NCBI GenBank assembly: GCA_904502075.1
Contig: CAJGDL010000037.1
Location: 1 to 14,332 of the forward strand
DNA: 14,332 bases
DNA from: an uncultured Alistipes sp.
GTDB lineage: Bacteria; Bacteroidota; Bacteroidia; Bacteroidales; Rikenellaceae
Reading direction: 5' to 3'
Shown here piece after piece: positions 1 through 5,319 of this stretch; within the stretch, counting starts at the first letter, position 1, and each line of letters begins with the position of its first letter. The notes beneath the pieces were generated by a model that worked only from the letters and a program-made list of their open reading frames with translations, did no database searches and had not been told where the DNA came from. Both the position numbers and the translations under genes were made by a program.

Positions 1-1
1 G

Positions 2-157
2 GAGGTGATTCGTCAGCGTCTGGAGGTCTATTGGGCGCAGACGGCCATCGTGACCGAGCACTACAAGGCGCAGGATAAGTATACGAAGGTCGATGGCGAG
101 GGCACGATCGAGGAGGTTTTCGAGCGTATCGTGCGCGTAATCGAGGCCGTGAAGTAG
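2..157 (+). CDS. adk: Adenylate kinase, C-terminal fragment (gene begins before the window)
   Basis: Reading from base 2 gives 51 codons and a TAG stop at 155-157. The peptide contains VIRQRLEVYWAQTA, then a YTKVDGEGTIEEVF-like segment, and ends in IEAVK. This matches the last part of bacterial adenylate kinase: the R-x-R-L-x-x-Y helix after the LID domain, the (Y/H)xx(V/I)(D/N)G strand, and the final helix with a regulatory pattern xxEVFxRI. Adenylate kinase interconverts ATP + AMP and 2 ADP in the cytosol. The P-loop, NMP-binding and LID regions lie outside the window, so catalytic residues cannot be checked. No obvious terminator follows the stop. The next gene has its own promoter from about 195, so adk is probably a separate unit that may read through. 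Confidence 0.85.
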   Translation, partial: EVIRQRLEVYWAQTAIVTEHYKAQDKYTKVDGEGTIEEVFERIVRVIEAVK

Positions 158-194
158 CTTTTTGGCACTTAAATGGCTAATTTTGAGTTCGAAA

Positions 195-226
195 TTTTGA
201 ATTCTGAAATTTAATCCGTACTTTTG
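195..226 (+). promoter_or_regulatory. Bacteroidota-type promoter of the rpsF-rpsR-rplI operon
   Basis: A -33 box TTTTG (195-199) and a -7 box TACTTTTG (219-226) are separated by 19 bases, close to the Bacteroidota primary sigma consensus TTTG-N19-21-TAnnTTTG. Transcription should start near 233, leaving a leader of about 36 bases before the rpsF start. A small hairpin TCCC/GGGA (about 230-241) sits at the transcript's 5' end. The -33 box is embedded in an AT-rich motif (194-208) that recurs upstream of the rRNA promoters. Confidence 0.75.
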
Positions 227-268
227 CCGTCCCAAAATGGGATAAAACTAATTTTAATAACAAAACGT

Positions 269-613
269 ATGAACAACTACGAAACCGTTTTCATTGTCAC
301 GCCGGTTCTGTCGGATGCTCAGGTACAGGAGGTTGCTGACAAATTCCAGGGTGTTATCACCGAGAACGGCGGTCAGATTGTGAATCGTGAGGACTGGGGC
401 CTGAAGAAGCTCGCCTATCCGATTCAGAAGAAGACCACCGGCTTCTATTTCCTGATTGAGTTCGCCGCTGAGGGTGACATCATCAACAAGCTGGAGACCC
501 AGTATCGCCGCGACGAGCGCGTGATTCGTTTCTTAACTTTCAAGCAGGACAAGTTCGCCGTAGAGTACTCGGCCAAGCGTCGTGCTAAACTTGCTAACAA
601 ACAGGAGGAGTAA
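269..613 (+). CDS. rpsF: 30S ribosomal protein S6 (bS6)
   Basis: This 114-residue protein begins MNNYETVFIVTPVLSD and has the S6 hallmarks: the N-terminal YE(T/L)xxI strand, the G-x-I-x-x-x-E/DWGL(K/R)(K/R)LAYPI motif near residues 40-50, and a FYFLIEF strand followed by a basic segment YRRDERVIRFL. S6 binds the central domain of 16S rRNA as a dimer with S18 on the platform of the small subunit. An in-frame ATG at 224 would add 15 residues, but it falls on the -7 promoter box and upstream of the likely transcript start, so 269 is chosen. No Shine-Dalgarno sequence precedes it, as is usual in this phylum. It is the first gene of an operon with rpsR (3 bases away) and rplI. I saw no convincing S6:S18 leader motif. 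Confidence 0.95.
   Translation: MNNYETVFIVTPVLSDAQVQEVADKFQGVITENGGQIVNREDWGLKKLAYPIQKKTTGFYFLIEFAAEGDIINKLETQYRRDERVIRFLTFKQDKFAVEYSAKRRAKLANKQEE
603..610 (+). promoter_or_regulatory. Strong Shine-Dalgarno sequence for rpsR
   Basis: AGGAGGAG lies at the very end of rpsF. The core GGAGG (604-608) is 8 bases from the rpsR ATG at 617. Such a site is exceptional here: none of the genes rpsF, the lipoprotein gene, tdh, eno, rplS, hpf, lspA or the protease gene has one. Confidence 0.8.
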
Positions 614-616
614 ACT

Positions 617-898
617 ATGGCACAGGAGAACAACGCAGCACAGTCGGAGATCCGTTACCTGAACCCGGTATCGGTTGACGTGAAGAAGAAGAAGTACTGC
701 CGCTTCAAGAAGCTCGGCATCAAGTATGTAGACTACAAGGACGGTGAGTTCCTGAAGAAGTTCCTCAACGAGCAGGGTAAGATTCTGCCCCGCCGCCTGA
801 CGGGTACTTCGCAGAAGTTCCAGAAGAAGGTGGCCCAGGCCGTGAAGCGTGCTCGTCACCTCGCCATCCTGCCCTTCGTAACCGATTGTATGAAATAA
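617..898 (+). CDS. rpsR: 30S ribosomal protein S18 (bS18)
   Basis: The product is 93 residues with a Bacteroidota-type acidic/polar N-terminus (MAQENNAAQSEIRYLNP). It then has the core S18 signature: a basic KKKKYCRFKK segment, I-K-Y-V-D-Y-K-D, LKKF, and the highly conserved G-K-I-L-P-R-R-L-T-G-T-S block with the following KKVAQAVKRARHLAILPF helix. S18 pairs with S6 on the 30S platform near the 3' end of 16S rRNA. The gene starts 3 bases after rpsF stops and is followed by rplI 19 bases later. The start at 617 is supported by a strong Shine-Dalgarno sequence at 603-610. In Flavobacterium ribosomes S18, S6 and S21 are known to shelter the anti-Shine-Dalgarno tail, which makes a strong site on this gene interesting. 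Confidence 0.95.
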   Translation: MAQENNAAQSEIRYLNPVSVDVKKKKYCRFKKLGIKYVDYKDGEFLKKFLNEQGKILPRRLTGTSQKFQKKVAQAVKRARHLAILPFVTDCMK

Positions 899-903
899 TT
901 AAG

Positions 904-913
904 AGGAGGAGAG
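904..913 (+). promoter_or_regulatory. Strong Shine-Dalgarno sequence for rplI
   Basis: AGGAGGAGAG lies between rpsR and rplI. The core GGAGG (905-909) is again 8 bases from the start codon (ATG 918), the same spacing as for rpsR. Confidence 0.8.
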
Positions 914-917
914 TACT

Positions 918-1367
918 ATGGAGATTATTCTGATTAAAGACATCGAGAATTTGGGCTACGCCAACGACATCGTGAACGTAAAGCCCGGTTATGCCAACAA
1001 CTACCTCATTCCTCAGGGTTTTGCCAAGGCTGCTACCGCTTCGGCAAAGAAGGTATTGGCTGAGAACCTCAAGCAGCGTGCTCACAAGGATGCCAAGATC
1101 CTGGCTGATGCTCAGGCTCTGGCCGAGAAGATCGAGAACCTGCCCTTGACCATCACGGTGAAGGCCGAGGAGGGTAAGATCTTTGGTTCGGTAACGTCGG
1201 CTGACCTTGCTGAGGCTCTGGCTCAGAAGGAGATCGTGCTGGATCGCAAGGTGATCACCGTTGATGCCGTGAAGACCGTAGGTGAGTACGAGGCTGTTGC
1301 CAAGTTGCACCGCGAGGTAAAGGCTACCATCAAGTTCTCGGTTGTTGCCGAGCAGGTTGCCGAGTAA
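918..1367 (+). CDS. rplI: 50S ribosomal protein L9 (bL9)
   Basis: This 149-residue protein has the usual length and two-domain layout of L9. The N-terminal rRNA-binding domain begins MEIILIKDIENLGYANDIVNV, followed by the diagnostic KPGYANNYLIPQGFA segment (about residues 22-36). A long alanine/lysine-rich connecting helix runs over about residues 40-75. The C-terminal domain carries GKIFGSVTSADLAEAL, which matches the family's (K)LFGSVT motif. L9 binds the base of the L1 stalk region of 23S rRNA and influences frame maintenance. It is the last gene of the rpsF operon, translated from a strong Shine-Dalgarno site, and is followed 21 bases later by an intrinsic terminator. Confidence 0.95.
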   Translation: MEIILIKDIENLGYANDIVNVKPGYANNYLIPQGFAKAATASAKKVLAENLKQRAHKDAKILADAQALAEKIENLPLTITVKAEEGKIFGSVTSADLAEALAQKEIVLDRKVITVDAVKTVGEYEAVAKLHREVKATIKFSVVAEQVAE

Positions 1368-1388
1368 ATTCAGCTCGCACAGCGCATG

Positions 1389-1419
1389 GGTCCGTCCTTT
1401 GGGGCGGACCTTTTTTTTT
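1389..1419 (+). terminator. Intrinsic terminator of the rpsF-rpsR-rplI operon
   Basis: A 9-bp stem, GGTCCGTCC (1389-1397) with GGGCGGACC (1402-1410) including one G-U pair, has a 4-base loop and is followed by nine T residues (1411-1419). Confidence 0.92.
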
Positions 1420-1460
1420 GTCGTGTGGGGGCACCAAAAAATTTGGAGGAGAGGGAAACC

Positions 1461-1497
1461 TTTCTACCCTATCGGGCATCGCCCGATAGGGTAGAAA
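1461..1497. repeat. Perfect 17-bp inverted repeat beside repeat copy 1
   Basis: The arm 1461-1477 (TTTCTACCCTATCGGGC) is exactly complementary to 1481-1497, around the 3-base spacer ATC. There is no T tract on either side, so a simple terminator is unlikely. It ends 7 bases before the dispersed repeat that begins at 1505. Confidence 0.85.
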
Positions 1498-1504
1498 CAA
1501 ACTT

Positions 1505-1669
1505 CGTCATTGCGAAAATTTTCATTTCAGGGCGTAGTGGAGAGCGGTTTTTTACCATGAAAATTTGTGGCAATCTACCGCTTATCCCAAAACTGCGGAT
1601 TGCCCCAAACCGCTTTATCGCCCGGGCGGATGATCAACACAAGAACTCCTTGACAATCGGAAAATTCCC
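1505..1669 (+). repeat. Dispersed non-coding repeat, copy 1 (right end missing)
   Basis: This region aligns along about 165 bases, almost without gaps, to 4937-5100. The first 23 bases are identical (1505-1527 = 4937-4959), as is a 26-base block (1556-1581 = 4988-5013), with further matches near AACTCCTTGA (from 1644 and 5075). It contains imperfect inverted pairs (TTGC..AAATTTTCAT with ATGAAAATTT..GGCAA, and GGCAAT..CCGC with GCGGATTGCC). The start CGTCATTGCGA resembles the well-known family of bacterial palindromic repeats beginning GTCATTGCGA. Unlike copy 2, it has no terminal ATGACG, so it appears truncated on the right. The rest of the intergenic region 1670-1730 shows nothing I recognise. 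Confidence 0.8.
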
Positions 1670-1730
1670 TCGCTGACATTTCTCTCCACCGGCTTTTGCA
1701 GTAGATTTTCCTTTCGCCGATGAAGGGGAC

Positions 1731-1762
1731 AAAATAAGGGCCTCTCCTTTTTGGAGAGGCCC
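1731..1762 (-). terminator. Intrinsic terminator of the lipoprotein gene (possibly bidirectional)
   Basis: A perfect 10-bp stem, GGGCCTCTCC (1738-1747) with GGAGAGGCCC (1753-1762), has a T5 loop. Reading on the minus strand, the stem is followed by TTATTTTGT. On the plus strand it is followed by TTTGTTG, so it could also catch readthrough from rplI. Confidence 0.88.
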
Positions 1763-1794
1763 TTTGTTGATGAAAATCCGATATCGGAAGGGGG

Positions 1795-4650
1795 CTACTC
1801 GTTGAGCGTAGCCGTCCAACCCTTATCGCCCGAGTCGAACCAAATGATGTTGGTCGGGCTCTCAAACTTCAGGCGCGTGTCACCCTGAGGATCCTCCTTG
1901 TAGCCAGTGTATACCTGAACCTTCTTCTCGCCGGTTGCAGCATCACGGCTGTAGTTGAGACGGATGTAACCCGAAACGATGGGAGCCTTGGTGCCCTCGT
2001 CGTCCATCTCGATGGCGGGCTGGTAGAGGTAGCTGTTCATGGTAATCTCCTTACCTACATGGAGCTCCTTGCCGTAGATGTTATCCACACCCTCGATAAA
2101 GAATACCATGTCGCCATTCGAGAAGCTGCGCAGGGTTACCTTGTGCGAGGTGCCGGTCGACTCCACGAACATGTTCTTGTAACCCGAAGCTACCTTCGAC
2201 CAATCCTGGAGGGGCTTCTCCTCGGTCTGCTCGTTGGCGTAGAGCGAACCACCGAAGGTGAAGCTCTCAAGCGTGATGCCGTCGAGCTCGATCGGCATGA
2301 TCAGCGAGATAGCGTTCATGTCCTGGTAGGGCATACCGCAGGTTACGCTGAAGCCGTAGTAGAGCTCATTCTCCTGGTCGGCTGCGGGCAGGGCGTAGGT
2401 CTTACCCTTGTAGGTGATGGTCGACTCCTCGGCCTCGGCCCAGCACTCCATGCTGTTGCTCGAGGTGCCAAGCATGTAGGTCATGCCGGAGCCGTAGAGG
2501 TACTTGAAGGTGTTGGCATACATCGAAGCGAGGCGGAATACGAGGTGAGCCGAGTTGCCGGCATCGTCCGTCATATCCACTTCGGTGCGGGTGCCATCGG
2601 CCGAGGTGACGGCCTTACCCTGCGTGAAGACGAGGTCTACCTCCTCAATTTCGGGCTCCGATGTGCTCTCCGAAATGCTCGTCGAGCGCCATTCGTTCTT
2701 CGAGGTGTACGGACTGCCGTTGAAGTCGAGCTCGAGGTTGCGCGTCGTGAACTGATACTCGGGGTAGTTCTTGCCCTCGAAGCTGTCGTAGGTCTCGCCC
2801 AGGAACTTCACACCCAGCTGGGGGTTCTCACCGCCCACGGTACCCTGACCGATGTAGGGATCGTTGATCGTACCGTTGTTGATGTCATACCAGGTCCAGT
2901 CGCTGCTCTCGGTTGCGGGGAGCGAAGCGGTGGCGATGTTCACCTTGAAGTTGGCGGCGGGACTTGCCGTGGTGGTGAAGGTGAGGTTCGTGTTCTCGCC
3001 TACGGTCTCAATGGCTACATAGTTGTAGTAGAGGTCGTAGTTCTCTACCTTCTCCTGACCGGGCAGGGGGAAGCCAAGCGGACCCTCGTAGTGGCCCTTG
3101 ATCTCTCTCGGGGTCGAGTAGAGACCCTTGGTCTTGATCACGAAGTCGATTACATAGTAGTCGGCGAAGAGCGGGTTGGTGGGCTCGAGGTCGAGCGTAG
3201 TCTCTACGCGAACGTAGTAGTTCGAACCGTCACCGGCCTCCAGCTGCTCGGGAATGGGGGGAACACCGGCCTCCACGGCGCTGAGCTCCGAATCTACCCA
3301 AGCACCCGTAGGACCTGCTACCTCGGCACTCGTACCTACGGCATAGTAGTCGCCGGCCAAGTAGGCCAGATCCTGACCGCGGAAGCAGAGGGTTACGCGG
3401 TCGGTGCCATCCATCAGGAAGATGTTGAACTGACCTGCAACAGGCGTTACGCCGTCGTCCAGGGTGGGACGGCTGTACTCGGCCGAGGTGAAGGTGATCG
3501 TATCCTCGTTACCACCGCTCTGCTGAATACCGAAGAGGTTGATCTGACCGTCATAGAAGAGGAGGTAGTTTGTCTCGTCGGCTGCAACAAGCTCGCCCTC
3601 GATGAGCGAATACCATACGCCACCATCCTCATAGATCTCCATGAAGATAGCGCCACCTACGATCTCAACGGGCAGACCCTCCAAGAAGAGGTTCATCGTC
3701 TGCGGGTCGATCATACCGGCCTCGGTGCCGGCAATGGGATACTCGTTCATACCCAGGTCGCCATTCATGCCCTTGCGGGTGTAGAGGTCGAACTGAAGCG
3801 TCAGGCTGCCAGCCTCGTCGGCGATGTTGAACTCATACTTGTCAAGCGATGCGCCCTTCTTCAGGGTCATCGAGGCGTACACGGGCTCGGGAAGCTCGAC
3901 AGTCTCTTCCGGACCAACCGGGCCATCGCCCGGGAGGGTTCTGATCTCCTCCGCCTCGCTCAGCACCAGCACCTCGCCCTTCTTGGCTACGGCGTAGACC
4001 AGGAAGAGGGTGTCGGGCATATAGACCTCGGCCGTAACCTCTACCGTTGCGTTGGGATCAACCGACTCCAGCGAGTTGTTGTAGATCAACTCGGCGGTGA
4101 TCTCGCCATAGACATCCAAAGCGGTCTCGGGCAATACGGCAAACTTTACCTCGTCGGCATTCTCCGAGGTGATGAGGAAGGTGATCGTCTCGGCGGTGAT
4201 CTTCTCATCGACAGCCTCCACCGAAACCGAAGGGGTCTCGGGCTGAGGACCCACCGTAGCCTCCTTGGTCTTCATCTCCAGGGCATTCGAGAGGGTCAGC
4301 TTCGTGCCGTTCTTGGCAGCGGCATAGATGGCATACTCGGTGTTCTCCGTCAGGTTCTCGGCCACGAGCTCCAGCGTCTTGTTGGCCTCGACGGCGGCAC
4401 CATCGGCCAGCACGCTCTCGGCGGTTACGGTTGCCCCCTTCTCCACGCACACCCAAGCGGCCTCCTGGGCCTTCTCGGTCGTGAGCGTAAAGCTCAGAGT
4501 CGTCTCACCGGCTTCGCCGGCGGTCAAGCTTACCACCGGAGCGGGAACCTCGACTACATCATCGGGATCATCTTTGCTGTCGCAAGCCGTAAACGATACG
4601 GCAAGGGCCAACATCGACAAACACGAAAAGAAGAATTTCATCTTTTTCAT
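1795..4650 (-). CDS. Large multi-domain surface lipoprotein, function unknown
   Basis: From the ATG at 4650 the product is 951 residues (upstream ATG at 4698 and downstream ATG at 4641 are possible; 4650 gives the most typical signal peptide, KKMK + hydrophobic core). A lipobox-like SFTAC places the lipidated Cys at residue 23. It is followed by DSKDDPDD, which fits the K-(D/E)2 surface-export signal described for Bacteroidota lipoproteins. Two fibronectin-III-like beta domains follow (about residues 36-131 and 140-240, each ending in an IYAAAK/VYAVAK-type strand). About five related modules of 120-150 residues then start near 269, 390, 533, 668 and 818. They share an alternating beta-strand motif (for example YEFNIADEAGSLTLQFDLY, and HKVTLRSFSNGDMVFFIEG). 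No catalytic motif is visible. The acidic, glycine/threonine-rich beta architecture suggests adhesion or glycan binding, but this is inference. Codon choice is strongly biased, like the ribosomal genes, suggesting high expression. The gene stands alone and is flanked by direct repeats. Confidence 0.85.
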   Translation of the reverse strand: MKKMKFFFSCLSMLALAVSFTACDSKDDPDDVVEVPAPVVSLTAGEAGETTLSFTLTTEKAQEAAWVCVEKGATVTAESVLADGAAVEANKTLELVAENLTENTEYAIYAAAKNGTKLTLSNALEMKTKEATVGPQPETPSVSVEAVDEKITAETITFLITSENADEVKFAVLPETALDVYGEITAELIYNNSLESVDPNATVEVTAEVYMPDTLFLVYAVAKKGEVLVLSEAEEIRTLPGDGPVGPEETVELPEPVYASMTLKKGASLDKYEFNIADEAGSLTLQFDLYTRKGMNGDLGMNEYPIAGTEAGMIDPQTMNLFLEGLPVEIVGGAIFMEIYEDGGVWYSLIEGELVAADETNYLLFYDGQINLFGIQQSGGNEDTITFTSAEYSRPTLDDGVTPVAGQFNIFLMDGTDRVTLCFRGQDLAYLAGDYYAVGTSAEVAGPTGAWVDSELSAVEAGVPPIPEQLEAGDGSNYYVRVETTLDLEPTNPLFADYYVIDFVIKTKGLYSTPREIKGHYEGPLGFPLPGQEKVENYDLYYNYVAIETVGENTNLTFTTTASPAANFKVNIATASLPATESSDWTWYDINNGTINDPYIGQGTVGGENPQLGVKFLGETYDSFEGKNYPEYQFTTRNLELDFNGSPYTSKNEWRSTSISESTSEPEIEEVDLVFTQGKAVTSADGTRTEVDMTDDAGNSAHLVFRLASMYANTFKYLYGSGMTYMLGTSSNSMECWAEAEESTITYKGKTYALPAADQENELYYGFSVTCGMPYQDMNAISLIMPIELDGITLESFTFGGSLYANEQTEEKPLQDWSKVASGYKNMFVESTGTSHKVTLRSFSNGDMVFFIEGVDNIYGKELHVGKEITMNSYLYQPAIEMDDEGTKAPIVSGYIRLNYSRDAATGEKKVQVYTGYKEDPQGDTRLKFESPTNIIWFDSGDKGWTATLNE

Positions 4651-4709
4651 TGGTTTGGAAATTTTAGTTAATAAATAGGTAAATTTGTTATTTTTCAAGG
4701 GTTTTTCTG

Positions 4710-4749
4710 TGTGTTTTTAATAAACACGCACAAACACGACTGCAAGATA
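4710..4749 (-). promoter_or_regulatory. Probable promoter and 5' hairpin of the lipoprotein gene
   Basis: On the minus strand a -7-like box TATCTTGC (4742-4749) resembles TAnnTTTG, but it is imperfect and I see no clear -33 box. The predicted transcript would begin near 4735 with an imperfect hairpin (GTGTTT/AAACAC arms, about 4710-4732), giving a leader of about 85 bases without a Shine-Dalgarno sequence. Confidence 0.4.
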
Positions 4750-4830
4750 CAAATTTTTTCTGTTTTATCGATGCTTTTGGAGTAAAAAACGGCAATATCC
4801 CCCTCTTCATCGGTATCGCAACCCGACTCC

Positions 4831-4861
4831 AAGCAAAAGAGCGGCCGAATTTCGGTCGCTC
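4831..4861 (-). terminator. Intrinsic terminator next to the tdh remnant
   Basis: The stem GAGCGGCCG (4839-4847) pairs with CGGTCGCTC (4853-4861), 9 bp with one G-U pair and a 5-base loop. On the minus strand it is followed by TTTTGCTT (4831-4838). It lies 27 bases past the stop codon of the tdh-like remnant at 4888-4920, where a terminator for that gene would be expected. Confidence 0.7.
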
Positions 4862-4885
4862 TCGCTTGTTGGTTCTCACCGGTTG

Positions 4886-4920
4886 AATTACTTGCCGTAC
4901 TTCTTGCGGATTACTTTGAG
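4886..4920 (-). pseudogene. Remnant or duplicate of the tdh 3' end
   Basis: These 35 bases match 5318-5352, the last codons and stop of tdh, at 32 of 35 positions, including 19 identical bases. Read on the minus strand it gives LKVIRKKYGK-stop, against LKVIREKYGK-stop in the intact gene. The three differences are transitions: two are synonymous and one changes Glu to Lys. The match stops abruptly on both sides. It may be a relic of a second tdh copy, or a duplicated gene end left by an insertion. Confidence 0.55.
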
Positions 4921-4936
4921 AATAGGATAAAAACTC

Positions 4937-5164
4937 CGTCATTGCGAAAATTTTCATTTTAAGACAGACTGGAAAGAGGTTTGCGCTCATGAAAATTTGT
5001 GGCAATCTACCGCATATTCAAAACCGAGGTTTGCCCCAAACAGCCTTATTTACGAGGCGGTTGAGCGACTCGGTAACTCCTTGATAATCGGAAGATCCCC
5101 ACGAATTTCGATATTGACAAATGCCTCTTTGTAATGCCCTAAAATCGAAATTCTCGGGATGACG
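4937..5164 (+). repeat. Dispersed non-coding repeat, copy 2 (apparently full length)
   Basis: This 228-bp element runs from CGTCATTGCGA to CGGGATGACG, so its ends form a short inverted repeat CGTCAT/ATGACG. The left 165 bases match copy 1 at 1505-1669 in the same orientation. The right part has a 9-bp inverted repeat AATTTCGAT (5104-5112) / ATCGAAATT (5144-5152). There is no plausible coding frame. It is best read as a REP/MITE-like non-autonomous element; no transposase is present in the window. Confidence 0.75.
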
Positions 5165-5171
5165 AGGTATG

Positions 5172-5212
5172 TTATCCGAGAGATTTAGCGAAAGCATAAA
5201 TCTCTCGGATAA
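5172..5212. repeat. Perfect 16-bp inverted repeat beside repeat copy 2
   Basis: The arm 5172-5187 (TTATCCGAGAGATTTA) is exactly complementary to 5197-5212. The 9-base centre GCGAAAGCA can itself close as GC-GAAA-GC. It starts 7 bases after the element end at 5164, mirroring the 7-base gap beside copy 1. Confidence 0.85.
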
Positions 5213-5230
5213 TATTTATGGTGTTGGCAA

Positions 5231-5262
5231 ACAAAGTCCCCCGCCCGAGGCGGGGGATTTAG
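5231..5262 (-). terminator. Intrinsic terminator of tdh
   Basis: A perfect 9-bp stem TCCCCCGCC (5237-5245) / GGCGGGGGA (5249-5257) has a CGA loop. On the minus strand it is followed by a modest T-rich run (CTTTGTTTG). It lies about 60 bases past the tdh stop. Confidence 0.65.
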
Positions 5263-5319
5263 GGGGTGGGTCAGAAACTCGGGTCTGTCGAGCATCTGCC
5301 CCGACCTTGCAAAGCGAAA

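Noticed and set aside
224..268. Upstream ATG extending rpsF by 15 codons
   Set aside because: The ATG falls within the -7 promoter box, before the predicted transcript start, and the added residues are absent from the S6 family.
158..268. S6:S18-binding leader motif before rpsF
   Set aside because: The predicted leader is only about 36 bases with one small hairpin (TCCC/GGGA), and I could not place the conserved CCG bulge arrangement of that RNA motif.
1386..1676. A 96-codon open frame after rplI
   Set aside because: It runs through the rplI terminator, a perfect hairpin and the dispersed repeat, and no coding signature is visible.
2059..4671. An 870-codon open frame on the plus strand
   Set aside because: It lies wholly antisense to the lipoprotein gene. 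The lipoprotein reading has a signal peptide, lipobox, promoter and terminator, while the antisense reading is a compositionally odd run rich in Gly, Leu, Val and Arg with no family features. Strong codon bias of the real gene removes stops from the opposite frame.
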